This document shows positions 1 to 11,697 of a stretch of 64,000 nt of DNA, one piece after another; the first letter of the stretch is position 1, and each line of letters begins with the position of its first letter. A model generated the notes under the pieces. It made no database searches and was not told the DNA's origin. It worked only from the letters and a program-made list of their open reading frames with translations. Made by a program: the position numbers and the translations under genes. The stretch is taken from positions 560,096 to 624,095 of the forward strand of contig LNAC01000758.1 of assembly GCA_002007465.1 (NCBI GenBank). The letters run 5' to 3'. This stretch comes from Ailurus styani. Taxonomy: Eukaryota > Chordata > Mammalia > Carnivora > Ailuridae.

Positions 1-1240
1 ATTCTTTGATTAGGTCAGTTCTGAGTCATTGTAATATAGCCATAATTGGAAATAATAGATCAGTCTATTACTCCAATATAGTCAATATATTTGTAGAGAT
101 ATAATTCTTCCTATATCTGAAATCCCTATGTTTCTTCTACCTTTACACTTTAGCTTTATTTAACATTTAATGTATATCTATTCTAAGTTAGACAAAGCCA
201 TGGGTTGATGTTTATGTAACATCATTTCTTTTAATTTTCATAACACTCACAGGGTAAGAAACAGTAATATTTTTTTTCCAGAAAGGTTAATTTAATATAT
301 AGGATGAAAGTGTAAAGATCACCAAAATTCTAGCCGTATATTGTCCTTACTGCTGGAAATTTCATAGAAATGAGGGTGTTTTCCCAAGAGTTCCCTCTGA
401 TTTTCCAGAGATGACTTTAGCCATTTTGTTTGGGTATTAATATCTGTCCTTGAAACAATTGTTCTGTCAGAATATGGCAAGTTCCCTGGACAAGCCGAGG
501 TCTTTTGCTCATACTTGGAACTGGAGAGGAGGGGAGGGGATTGCCAGTCTACATAAATCATGCGGACTAAGAAGAGGGAAGGGATTCTGGGCCACAGACC
601 AAAATAAAAATATGTTCTGCTCCATGGTCATCAGCATCTATGCATATTACCCTTCTAAGATAAACATTCAAAATTGTCTAGCTGTATGTGATATAACTTC
701 CTACATATATAACCAGAAAATTGTCCAGTTACTACATCCTGATATCTAATAAACAAACCACAAGAAATAATTAATTTAACTATCCTCAGTAGAATCAATA
801 CACCATGATGAGGGTAAACAATATCTTTGATAACACTCATTTGGGAAAGGGACCCAGGAAACTATAATTAAAAGTCCGAAGCCTATGCTATATTGTAGGG
901 AGGAGAGAACAATGACTCTCTGCCCTGACAATGAATAAGCTACTCAGTTAATTGGGTTTCTCAAAATTCTGTTATCTGGTAAAATTTCCCTTGACCTTTG
1001 TTTGTCTTGACAAAATATGAGTTGTATAAGTTATGTGAGGAAGATGTTTTTTCTGGAGGTTAGAAGCCTTCTGCAGCCCAGATTCAGATGAGAAGGTCAT
1101 GAATTTTGCTTAAATGAAGAGCAACAACATGCTTTGCTTGTCAGTTTTGGGATTTTTGTCACAATAATTTAACTTCTTAACTCTAACTGGTTTTTACAAA
1201 TTCTTTTAGGTGCTATTTATTTAAGCTTATCAATAACTAT
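1..1240. other. Intergenic, nothing recognised
   Basis: AT-rich sequence without a coding frame that looks real. The frames at 319-561 (minus) and 450-749 (plus) overlap each other and show no domain, no signal sequence and no repeat homology that I recognise. I read them as chance. Confidence 0.6.
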
Positions 1241-1420
1241 ATTTTTTAAAAGATCTATTTATTTATTTTAGGAGGAGCAGAAGGAGAGAGAGAGAAAATC
1301 TCAAGTAGACTCCCCACTGAGCACAGAGCCTGACGTGGGGCTTGATCTAACAATCCTGAAATCACATTGAGCTGAAACCAGGAGTCAGATACTCAACTGA
1401 CTAAGCCACCCAGGAGCCCC
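1241..1420 (-). mobile_element. CAN-SINE (tRNA-Lys-derived SINE), diverged
   Basis: Reads in reverse. The AT-rich tail complement ('aaaagatctatttattta') comes first, then a GA-rich stretch, then the body. It ends at the complement of the tRNA-like head, 'ccacccaggagcccc', whose forward form is the hallmark 'ggggctcctgggtgg'. It differs from the fresh copy at 3436-3631 at many positions, so it is an older insertion. Confidence 0.9.
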
Positions 1421-1984
1421 CATGGCTTTTTAATTTGCTTATATTATTCTTTGCAACTAAGGGTAATGGAGATATTAAAAATTTAAGAGTTAAAATTGCT
1501 AAGTCTCAAATCCACACATGTAAGAATTTACAGAGAAAATAGAGGGGAATCTTGAAGTAATCACTGTCAGGATAAAGATCAAAAGGGATAATATGATAAA
1601 ACTTCCTGTGTACTGGATTTTTTCTTTGTTTATTTCAAGCTTTTGATTACAAGTCGTTTATTAAACAAACAAACAAAAACCCTACGTGGTAATTAGTTGT
1701 ATTGTTTTTTAAACCCCAAAAGGAATCAAGCCATACTTCTAATCTATAATTAGGGGGTAAGAGACCATGTAGTGATAAGATCAACAGAGAAATGTCGGGG
1801 AATATGTAAGTAGTTTTTGGTAAGTTTTCTAATCTCTCTATCAATATTTTCAGGATAATAAAGATTATGGTGAACATTAGGACTTATCCAAATATATTCT
1901 GACTTTCTTCCCTTAAACACACAATAATGTAATTTGTTTTAGCCAATGAAAATGCCAGTACAGAATAGATGATTGAACAGCCAG
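1421..1984. other. Intergenic, nothing recognised
   Basis: AT-rich spacer between a SINE and the large L1. The minus frame at 1647-1877 has no recognisable feature. Confidence 0.5.
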
Positions 1985-2860
1985 TGGAGAGTGATAATAT
2001 GAAGATGGCCAATTAGGAGACCCAGCCTCCGTCCTCCCAAAAAGATTAAAAAAAAAATTAGACAGCTATCCACAAACAGTTGTCAATGTTGTAGAACCCA
2101 GTGGTTTGAGCTACCAAGATATCATGCCTTTCCAAGTCTGCAGTCACCACTTTCCCCCATACATGGTGCCCTACCCCTAAAATCTGGCAAACAGCATATT
2201 CCAGCATGCCTCTACTTTTGCCAAAGATAGACCTTTGCCAAAGTTGGTCCATAAAATCTAGAAGAGGTGAACTGCTTCTTCAAATGTGCATATATCTGTG
2301 AAAACCTATAGGAATTATAAAGAATCTGGGAAACATGACACCACCAAAGAAACACAAAAAACCTTCTAGTAAATGACCTTAAAGAAATGTAAACATATGA
2401 ATTTCCTAACAAAAACTTCAAAAGAATTGCTCTAAAGATGCTCAAAGAGCTATAATGGGACACAGAAAAACAATTTATGAAATTAGGAAAAGAATATAAG
2501 AATAAAATGAGAGCCTTAAAGAAATAGAAAACATTTTTTTAAAAAAGCAGATATGTTCGACTGAAGAATACGATGACTGAAATGAAGAACTGAAGAGAGT
2601 TTTGACAGCTAAAAGGCCAAAGTTAGCACAAGGAAGTAGACAGCAAAGATCTGAGCAGACATAAATGAAATACAAAAAAGAAAAGCAATAGAAAAAATCC
2701 AAGACACTAAAAAGTTGGCTTTCTGAAGAGATAAACAAAATTGACAAACCTTCAGCTAGACTACCCATGAAAAAGATGATTCAAGTAAATATATTTTTAA
2801 ATTAAAGAGGAAACATTACAACTGATACCACAGGAATACAAAAAATCATAAGAGACTACA

Positions 2861-3274
2861 ATGAACAATTATATGCCAACAAATAATCTAGAAGAAATAG
2901 ACAAATTCCTAGAAACATACCTATTATCAACAGTGAAGCATGGGGAAACAGAAAATCCTAACAGACCAATCACCATTAAGGAAATGGAATCACTAATCAA
3001 AAACCTTCCAACAACAACCAAAAAAGTCTCAATATCAGATGGCTTCACAGGTGAATTGTGCCAAACATTTAAAGAAGGATTAATACCAATACTTTTCAAA
3101 CCAGTCCAAAATTTTGAAGAGAAGGGAACACTCCCAAATTCATTTTACAAGGTCAGAATTACTCTGATGTCAAAGCCACATAAGGAAACTCCAAGAAAAG
3201 AAAACTACAGGCCAATATCCCTGATGAACACAGATGTAAAAATTCTCAACAAAATACTAGCAAATCAAATTTAA
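2861..3274 (+). pseudogene. L1 ORF2 reverse-transcriptase fragment, longest open piece
   Basis: The 137-codon frame is part of an L1 ORF2 protein, the endonuclease/reverse transcriptase that L1 uses for target-primed reverse transcription. Diagnostic stretches are 'DGFTGE' (about residue 60) and 'ENYRPISLMN' near the C-end, the classical L1 RT signature, followed by 'KILNKILANQI'. A stop at 3272 breaks the frame. RT homology continues past it ('[15 protein letters not shown]' at about 3314) and again at 3700-3960 with a 'DDM' remnant of the catalytic YADD/FADD motif. It is a non-functional fossil; a full ORF2 has roughly 1,270 residues. Confidence 0.9.
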
Positions 3275-3435
3275 CACCACATTAAAAGGATCACACACCA
3301 TGATCAAGTGGGATCCATCCCTGGGATTCAAGGATGGTTCAACATAAGCAAATCAATCAATATGAAATATCACATTAACAGAGTGAAAGACAAAAATCAT
3401 ATGATAATCTCAGTAAACACAAAAAATTTTTTACA

Positions 3436-3631
3436 GGGCGCCTGGGTGGCTCAGTGGGTTAGAGCCTCTGCTTTCGGCTCAGGTCATGATCTCGGGGTCC
3501 TGGGATCGAGGCCTGCATCGGGCTCTCTGCTCAGCGGGGGGCCTGCTTCCCCTTCTCTCTCTGCCTGCCTCTCTGCCTACTTGTGATCTCTCTCTCTCTG
3601 TCAAATAAATAAATAAAATCTTTAAAAAAAA
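3436..3631 (+). mobile_element. CAN-SINE, young near-consensus copy nested in L1
   Basis: The tRNA-Lys-like head starts 'gggcgcctgggtggctcag'. It holds an intact RNA polymerase III A box ('tggctcagtgg') and a B-box-like 'gggatcgaggcc'. A CT-rich body follows, then the tail '(aaat)n aaaatcttt' plus poly(A). The L1 sequence on both sides is continuous if the SINE is removed. The segment 'aaaaaattttttaca' just before the SINE recurs after its tail as 'aaaaaattttttttttaca', consistent with a target-site duplication. The tail 'ctacttgtgatctctctc' is the form I associate with mustelids. Low decay implies recent insertion. Confidence 0.96.
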
Positions 3632-3989
3632 TTTTTTTTTACAAAAGTCAATATTCTTTCATAGTAACAACTATAACAAGGATCTCAATTGGGTGTAAAA
3701 GGAATGTATCTCAACATAATAAAGGCCATATATAACAAGCCCATTGCTAACATCATAGTCAACAGTAAAATGTTGTAAGCGTTTCCTCTAAGGTCAGGAA
3801 CAAGACAAGAGTACCCACTCTCACTATTCTTACTCAACTTTGTAGTGGAAGTCCTAGCCAGAGAAATTGGGCAAGGAAAAGAAACAATATCCAAATCAGA
3901 AAAGAAGAAGTAACATTGCCTCTCTTTGTTGATGACATGATCTTGTATATAGAAAATCCTACACTCCACTATTAAAAATAATAAACAAC

Positions 3990-4560
3990 TCACTTGTGGT
4001 TCAGAGATTCAAAAAAATGAAATCAAGGTGGAATTTTGGAGTACATTGTGAAGTTACTGTTTGAATATCTTTCTTGTTGTCAAAGATGATATTTGACATT
4101 TTAAAATCTGTGTCCTATCCACCTGGGCTTGGCTCAATCCATGAAGTCTTGGTGCGGCAGTATCATCTGAGTTCCACACGTCAGATTTGCTTTGGAGACA
4201 CTGTACCATAAGGACTATATATTAAGCAAAAAGATATAGTTTTCTCTGAAATACTGTAACATTAAATTGGAGACCATAAGCCTACTTTCCTTAATCCTTC
4301 ACTTCATGTGAATGTCTTGATGAGAAATGATGGATGAATATTTTATATGATTAAATCAAACCAATGAAGAATTCCCCTCCCACGCGTTATACAGTTGAGG
4401 CCTGAAAGAATGTTGTGGTTCACATTCTTAACATCCTCTCAACACCCTACTTGTATATTTAAGTTTCTTTTGTGAAAGACTTTAAAATGCATTTTTACTG
4501 TAAATATACATAGAAATACACATGGAAATGCATGTATTCCATAACCAGTACACGCACACA
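3990..4560. other. Unidentified ~570-bp insertion inside L1
   Basis: L1 homology stops after 'ctccactattaaaaataat' and resumes at 'ctaataaattcattaaattt'. Those two points are adjacent in a normal L1 ORF2. The sequence between is not L1 and not any repeat I recognise. One plus frame at about 4080-4210 stays open for about 40 codons and ends at a stop after 'CFGDTVP'. It has no clear poly(A) end, so a processed-pseudogene origin is only a possibility. Similar A-rich words at both borders ('aaaaataataaac' and 'aaaaactaataaa') might be a target-site duplication. Confidence 0.5.
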
Positions 4561-6460
4561 AAAACTAATAAATTCATTAAATTTGCAGGGTACAAAGTTA
4601 CCTGCAAAAGTCAGTTCTATCTGAAAAAATCAAGAAAACCATCTCATTACAACAACATCAAATTAATAAAATAGGAATAAATTTAAACAAAGAAGTGAAA
4701 GATCTATACATCAAAAATTATAAGACACTGATGAAAGAAATTGAAGAAGATACAAATAATGGAAAGATAGACCATGTTCATGGATAAGAAGAGTTAATAT
4801 GTTAAAATGTTCATACTATCCAAAGCCATCCAAAGATTCAATGCAATCCATCAAAATTCCAGTGGCATTTTTCATAGAAATAGAAAAAACAACCCTAAAA
4901 TTCAAATGCAATCAAAAAGATTTCAAATACCTATGGCACGAAACAAAGCTTAAGGCATTGAACTTTTTATTTCAAACTATATTACAAAGCTATTTTAATC
5001 AAAACAGTATAGTGCCAAAATAAAAACATATCCATACACTAATAGAACAGATGAGAACCCAGAAATAAATCCATGCATATAGAATCAATTTTACTAATTT
5101 TTACCAAAGGAGCCAAAATTACTATATGAGGAAAGGAATATCTATTCAATAAATAGTACTGGGGAAACTGGATATTCACATGAAAAGAATGAAATTGGAC
5201 CATTATTTAACACTACTTATAAAATTAATAGGAAATGAATTAAAGACTTAAATGTAAAATCTGAAACCATAAAACTCCTAGAACATAACTTATAGAAAAA
5301 GTTCCTCGATACCAGTCTTGGCAATAACTTTTTGTTTATGACACCAGAAGCACAAGCAATCAAAGCAAAAATCAACAGGTGGGACTACATCAAACTAAAA
5401 AGTTTCTGTACAGCAAAAGAAACAATCAATAAGATTAAATGGCAACCTGCAGATTAGGAGAAAATATGTGCAGCCCATGTAACTGATAGTCAAAATATAT
5501 AACGAATTCATACAATTTAAAAGCAAAAAAAAAAAAAGTCCAATTAAAAAATGGGGTAGAACCTGAATAGACATTTTTCCAAAGAAGACATACAAATGTC
5601 CAAAGGTAAATGAAAAGATACTCAATATTATTATTCTTCTTCAATATTATTCTTCTGAGAAATACATATCAAAATCACAATGAGATCTCACCTCACACCT
5701 CTAAGAAAGATTAATATCAGAAAGATAGTAGCTAACAAATGGTGAGGATGTGGGGAAAAGGGAAATCTGGTACACTTTTGGTGGGAATGTAAATTGGTTC
5801 AGCCACTATGGAAAATAGTATGAAGTTTCCTCAAGATATTAAAACAGGGCTAACATGTAATTATATTGATATTAAATTACATGTTGATATTAATTACATG
5901 ATATTAAGACATGTAATTTTATAATTCCACTTCTGGGTATATATACCAAAAAAACAAAATCACTATCTCGGAGATATATTTACACCTCCATATTCATCGC
6001 AGCATTATTCACGATAGCCAAATCATGGAAAAAAACCTAAGTATTCACTGATGGATGGATAAATGAAAAAAGATGTGATACACACACACACAAACACACA
6101 CAGAGGAATATTATTTAGCCATAAAAAGGAAGGAATTCCTTTCTTTTCCACAACATGGGTGCAACTTACAGGCATTATGCTAGGTAAATAAACTAGACAA
6201 AGAAAGGCGAATACTTTATGATTTCACTTATATGTGGAATCTAAAAAAAATTGAACCCCTAGAAACATAGTGGATTGATGGTTACCAGACCTGGGGGTGG
6301 GGGATATGTGGAGATGTTGGTCAATGGGTATAAATTTTCAGTTATAAGATGGATAATTCCCAAGAATCTAATGTACGGCATGGGAACTATGTTATTATTA
6401 CTGTATTATATACTTCAAAGTTGCTATAAGAGGTCTTAACAAAACAGCAAAACAAAAAAA

Positions 6461-6954
6461 AATGGAAACTATAACAAAACAACAAAAAAACAACAAAAAA
6501 TGGAAATTATATGAGGTAAAGGAGTTAACTAACCTTATTGTGATATAAACATTTCATAATAGATCCACGTAACAAATGATAACACTCACATTAAGCTTAC
6601 AGGATGCAATATGTCTGTATATATCAATAAACCTGGAGGAATAAAAAGAACCACTGGAAAATTCTGTTTTCTCTCCCTGTTTTGGTGGATTGTCAAAGTT
6701 CCCTATTTTGATGATTGTCAACACTCTGGCATTGATACGGGTTCCTGAATAGGTGCAAAACATTCCCATTTAACTATGTTAGATATGCTGTGCAAACAAG
6801 AAATCTCTCCTACCAGATTAAGCCACTGTGTTTCAAAATTTGTTTACCTCAAAGGTCAAATCACAACATGCTAAGTTTGCACAATGCATAACACATAATA
6901 AGAGCACATAAATACAAGTTTATTTTTGTCCCAAATATTTAATCTTATTCAAAT
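6461..6954. other. Intergenic, A-rich repeats near the L1 end
   Basis: It begins with a degenerate A-rich stretch ('aacaaaacagc', 'aaaacaacaaaaaa') at the L1 3' border, then ordinary spacer with no recognised gene or repeat. Confidence 0.5.
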
Positions 6955-7045
6955 ACTGTCTCAGTTTTCCTACCCGTAAAGTTGAAATAATAATATCTAT
7001 ATTATCTAATTCAAAGGTTTACCATGAAGCTCAATTAGAGGTCTA
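6955..7045 (+). repeat. MIR SINE fragment
   Basis: 'actgtctcagttttcctacc' followed by 'taaagttgaaataataat' and a region matching '...ctaattcaaaggttt' follows the MIR core and 3' region (usual form 'ctcagtttcctcatctgtaaaatgggaataataat'). It is an ancient mammalian repeat. Confidence 0.6.
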
Positions 7046-8785
7046 AATATTATTTTTTTAAAATATGAAATCTATGAAATGGAAAGTATTATTTTTTCTG
7101 AATACTTTGTCCTATCTGCTGATTGTTTCCATAAATTTAACTGGCTTTATTTTCTTATGTGTTCCTCTCCAGTCTGGCTCTTTCAGGGCCAGACATTGTC
7201 ACTAATATTCTCTTCAGCATATTTTAGAACAAGTGTCCTCTTTGAGTTGTTAAAAATTACTGGATTTTTTTAAAATAAATAAGCCACCAAATTTTAATTG
7301 GTATCTTCTCAGTAATTGGAAGATAGTTCCAAGGACCCTGAAAGATGGCATTCATCATCAAAATCAACTTCTATAATGAGTCTGTGGAACACAACAGTGA
7401 GACAAGGACACAAAATGTTTAAGGACAAGAATCTACTGAGAATGAATAGATTTTTTCAACTAAAAATGAAAAGAGGTGAAAGTGTAATATGCAAGAAAGC
7501 CTAAGCCTTAGAAGAATAACATATATCTTGTCTATTTAAAGGTAGACTACATTCATGAAGTGATTACCTTTAATTCTAAACCCTATTTTTTCCTTTCCTG
7601 GCCTTTGTTTCACTTCATTGTTTCAGTGTATGTGCTGGACTTACAAATACTGTACAATGAGCTTTTAAAGCTCCATTTTAGCCATAGAAACACAGAGTCA
7701 TCTTCCACAGCTGAAACGGTTGTCATTGTGGGAATGGGTGAGGGAACGCGACAGACCAGTCACCCAAGCTGGCCAGATACCATGGTTCCCAAAGAGCCAC
7801 CATGGCTGACCGACAGATAAGAGACACTACTATGGTTTTCCCAACAGCAGAATGTGATTTGTCATATGTTTCCAAGTTAATCGGTCTTTCTCATATAAGG
7901 CTTTTCATGTATTAGTCAATGAACTATTGGCTGTGTGATGGTACTGCCTCTCCCAGGCTTCTATTCCACTCTAGTTGTTCTGGCTTTTCTCACTGCAATT
8001 CCCTGTTTGCAGGGACACAAAGAGCAGTTTAAATAGGAAGCCAGCGTGCGGGTGCCAGACAGCATGCGTGCCACATAGCATCCATTCTGTAGTGAAACTG
8101 CAAACCCAGACCTTTCTGTGCTAAATGGCATGGTATCTCCTATCCTACTTCATTAGAGTAGATTTCCTTCTTGATGCCAGCTGCTTTTCTGGCACCAGAC
8201 ATGAAGACTCAGGCTAAATTATCCCAACTAAAACCATCACTGGTGTCATTGTGCCAGATGCACCGCTCTGACCTGTCTTCCACCAGACTAAGTTGGAAGG
8301 CGCATCTCCTCCAGGCCTCTTTTAGATTTTTTTCTAGTTTTCTCTGAATTTTGTACTTTTGCATCCTTCTCGTGGGCTCTGTGTTAGATAAGCGAGTTGA
8401 TTGCTGTTACTCACGAATGAATTTCACAGCTCTTCATGCAGGGGCTTGCTGCCTTTTCTTCACGACATTCCCCATAATGAGAATGATATAGTTCAAAGAA
8501 TCACAAAGAAATGGGAATTGATAGTTTCTATTCAAGGTGAGACGAAAGTCATTGTGTTGTAGGGAATCTGTCTCTTTACAGAAGCGTAGCTCTATAAATG
8601 ATGTTCAACCAATCCTCACTGTAAATTATTGGTATAATGAGGTTATTTGCTTTGAACGTATTTCAGGACCCTTCTCCCAAAAATGGAAATGTTTATAATG
8701 TTCACTTCTTGTTTTAAAAAGTTTTACTGACATATAGTTGACAATTACAATGTTCACTTCTTTATCCAACTTAAAACATAATCCC
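7046..8785. other. Intergenic, nothing recognised
   Basis: Non-repetitive sequence. Frames at 7079-7273, 7316-7504 and 7560-7820 are short, have no domain hints and no supporting context. Confidence 0.5.
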
Positions 8786-8832
8786 CTTCACTACTCAACA
8801 AAGTTAAGACCCCGTTACTGCTCAACAAAGTT
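8786..8832. repeat. Short tandem duplication (~26 bp x 2)
   Basis: 'actactcaacaaagttaa' and 'ttactgctcaacaaagttaa' lie side by side, giving two copies of a unit of about 26 bp with small differences. Confidence 0.7.
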
Positions 8833-9912
8833 AATCCAGTGGCAGAGGGCAAGGATTACCATCCTTCAGCAAAGGTGAACTACAGGAAAGGGTGCATGGG
8901 CATAGGTTCAATGACTGCAAACAATCTCTGTTCATCTGAGACAGGGAGAAAAAAGTGACACTATGTTTGAAGATAAGTCCCCACCTCTGTAAGAATTCTG
9001 CATTTTAAGAAAGAGAAAATCAAACTGATCTGAGCAAAAAGGAAAATCTATTGGCTTATATATGTGGGTGGCGCAGAGGTAGATAGGGATTTTGGTTTTG
9101 GTTTGACAGAACAGCTCAGAGATATTACGAAGACACTTCCCACTCCCCATTCCTGCATTGACTTCCTTAGCATCAGCTTCATTCTAAGACTTTCTAAATC
9201 ACCACCAGTTCCCAGATCCATATTCACATGCCAAAACATCCAGAACGACAGAAAGAAAAGTAAGGAACTTTCTTTCCTCAATCACTCATCAACATCCACT
9301 TGTGTTTCTCTAGCCCAGGTCCATTCTTAAACCAATTTAATTGACACAGAAATGTAATGGGAACATAGGCTTAAGGTCGAACTCTCTGAAACAATTATTT
9401 TCGAAGAAGAGGGGAGAGTGGGATCTATCAGAGCACTTTTATAGGTAGGGTGGGATCAGGGTGCTCTCCCCTCCACCCCAACTCTGCTTTATACAAGGGG
9501 CAACCATGGGAAGAGAATATGAGACAATCACAAGGTCTGTCCTCCCAGCAATTACTAAGGACATACCTTGCTCCCTAGGGCTGCTCTGGGAGGGCTTGCT
9601 TTGGGGTGCGTATGCATACTGAGCCTTTGCCAATGAGCTGTCTTAGAACTCAGGAACAAAGTTTCTTTTCTAAATTCAGGGCACTTCTAAAATGGAATCA
9701 CAAATTACTCTAAAATATTTTTTTTTGCCTTTAAAGTACATGATGTCCTGAACGAATTAATGGACACAAAATTCCCTATTTGAGGAACTACCTTGAGTAA
9801 CTGATATGATGAAAATCCAAGCATAAAATAGAAGATAGCATGATCTCTAGGATCAAAGGAAACAATGATCTTGGTTGTTTAAAAAAGTTTTTATTTAAGG
9901 AATGTATAAAGA
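8833..9912. other. Intergenic; 9420-9700 possibly an old LTR, unassigned
   Basis: No gene supported. Frames at 8932-9330 on the two strands overlap and look like chance. The GC-richer stretch at about 9420-9700 ('ttgctccctagggctgctct', 'gccaatgagctgtctta') has the texture of an interspersed repeat, perhaps an LTR. I cannot assign it to a family. Confidence 0.35.
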
Positions 9913-10130
9913 TAAATATATACACATACAAACATATATATATATGTGTGTGTGTGTAATATGCACTCCCGTATAATATATACCTATACATTTTCATACT
10001 TACATATATGTATGCATGTATATTTAGATAGGTATATGTGTATATATATACACATATGTATATATATGTGAGTACATGTATATATGGGAATATAGATAAA
10101 TACATACATATATGCATACTTTAACTACCA
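9913..10130. repeat. TA/CA/TG simple-repeat region
   Basis: Degenerate (TA)n, (TG)n and 'tatatg' blocks, including 'tatatatatatgtgtgtgtg' at about 9935. The 109-codon minus frame over it, rich in Tyr, Ile and His, is a translation of this repeat and not a gene. Confidence 0.9.
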
Positions 10131-11277
10131 CATATATTTGTTCTCTTTCATAAAGAAGTAGGAGGAAAACATTAAGTCTCTTTTAACCATTGTAAGTCAG
10201 TAAGTTCTTGTTTCAGTGTAAGAACAACCATCAGAGATTATAAACTGAATGTGGCTCACAGATGTGTCCTGTTTGATGCCCGTCTAGAAAGGTCATCCTC
10301 TCCAGTTTGACCAAAGGCCACAACTCCCTGTCTCACACCAGGCCCAATTCACAATTTACCATTTACCCAGCCTCTAAAGATATTAGGATATACCTATAAG
10401 AATGGTGATCAAGTTGTGGTCACAGCCTGTCTTTAGTAGGTAAATTAATAATTAAAGTTAAATTAACAATCAGGCAAATCCTTGTCAAGCAAAAGAGAAG
10501 ATATAGGATGGTATATTTAGGACAAAAGGAGGACATTCAAAACTACCAGAGATTTTGCTGTCACTATGGGTTTTTTTTTAATTCTCTTATAATAATGTAT
10601 TTTTTCCTCTTTTTTCTTTTTACAGACAGAATCAAACAAAATTGAATATATGATAGGTTTAGCCATATTAAGGCAGTCACCCACTAACCTAGTTGTAGAA
10701 ATTTGTCTTTAGATGTTTCTAGACTCTTCAGTCATAGGTTATTACTGTATTTCAGTTATTTCTATAGCTGACTGATATCAGTGGTTTCGTGATGATTGTG
10801 TCTAATTTCATTCTCAGAGGGAAACTTTAATTCCAAGAGCCTAGGTTTACCTAGCTGTTACCTCCTAGGTACTAACGACAATTTTCACTATGGGTGTTAA
10901 AGTCAAGATTTAAAAACATTGGCTCAGTATCACAACATGATATTAAATTGATATTGAATTCATTGTGCTCTTAAACATTTTCCTAGTTTTTTCTCTGTGT
11001 AGGGCTATGTTTTCTCTTTCGATGAAGTATGAGAACACATTTTTAAAGCATAGAATTTCCATACATCATCCTCTGTCTGACAATCCTGGCATTAAAACAA
11101 TCAGCGCTGGGGACGCACATTTCAATATGGCAGGTCATGCCTCACCTGCTATGCCATAAAGGGGGTGGATAAATTGCAAAAACCTACACAGCTTTACAAG
11201 TTAAATGATGGTGTGAAAGTTTCGTGGACTAAAAAAGATCAAGGTACATTTCTTCAGGACACTGTCTTGCTCAGCAT
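10131..11277. other. Intergenic, nothing recognised
   Basis: No coding frame or repeat that I can assign. Confidence 0.5.
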
Positions 11278-11345
11278 TTTAATCCCAGCACCTAGAACAA
11301 TGCCTGGCACACTTAAAGAGTTATGATATATTTTTGAATGAAATA
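11278..11345 (+). repeat. L2 LINE 3'-end fragment
   Basis: 'aatcccagcacctagaacaa' continuing as 'tgcctggcacacttaaagag' and ending 'tttttgaatgaaat' matches the L2 tail (usual form 'cccagcgcctagcacagtgcctggcacatagtaggtgctcaataaa', ending 'ttgttgaatga'). Confidence 0.75.
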
Positions 11346-11502
11346 ATTAAGGGAAAACAAGCTCGGAGAAAACATACTCTGCTGCAAAGCTACTTAGAAG
11401 GCAGAGAGACTTCTTGTGGAGAATCTACAAGGTGAAAATACAGACACCAGCAAAACAATAAGGTAACAGCTGATTATTCCCTTTGCACAATTACTTTAAA
11501 GT

Positions 11503-11697
11503 TTTTTTAAAGATTTTATTTATTTATTTTATTTTGTTTTGTTTTTTTGAGAGACAGAGAGAGCACAGAGGGAGTGAGCACAAAGGGACAGTGACCCCCC
11601 GCTGAGCAGGGAGCCCAGTGAGGGACTCCAACCCAGGACCCTGAGATCATGACCTGAACTGAAGGCAGACACTTAACTGAGCCACCCAGACACCCTT
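11503..11697 (-). mobile_element. CAN-SINE, reverse orientation
   Basis: The tail complement 'aaagattttatttatttatt' comes first, then a GA-rich body and 'ccctgagatcatgacctgaa', ending at the head complement 'gagccacccagacaccc'. The word 'aattactt' lies just before (about 11490) and just after (about 11698), a probable target-site duplication. It is moderately diverged. Confidence 0.93.

Larger units (their letters stand above)
1985..6460 (+). mobile_element. L1 LINE, near full-length span but degraded (L1MA/MB-like)
   Basis: An old L1 retrotransposon in plus orientation. From about 2690 the sequence follows ORF2 between the endonuclease and reverse transcriptase. The RT region lies at about 2861-3990. 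The ORF2 C-terminal part is at about 4560-5640. From about 5640 it follows the usual 3' part ('gcagcattattcacgatagcc', then 'gccataaaaaggaagg', then 'tatgtggaatctaaaaaa'), ending near 6460 in an A-rich stretch. The part before 2690 is assigned to L1 mainly by position. Frameshifts and stops make it inactive. It is interrupted by a fresh SINE (3436-3631) and by a non-L1 block (about 3990-4560). The subfamily name is a guess. Confidence 0.85.

Noticed and set aside
3436..3510. Possible tRNA gene (A and B boxes present)
   Set aside because: These are the tRNA-Lys-derived promoter boxes of a CAN-SINE; the cloverleaf is not maintained and the SINE body and tail follow.
9788..10117. 109-codon minus frame rich in Tyr/Ile/His
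   Set aside because: It is the translation of TA/TG simple repeats.
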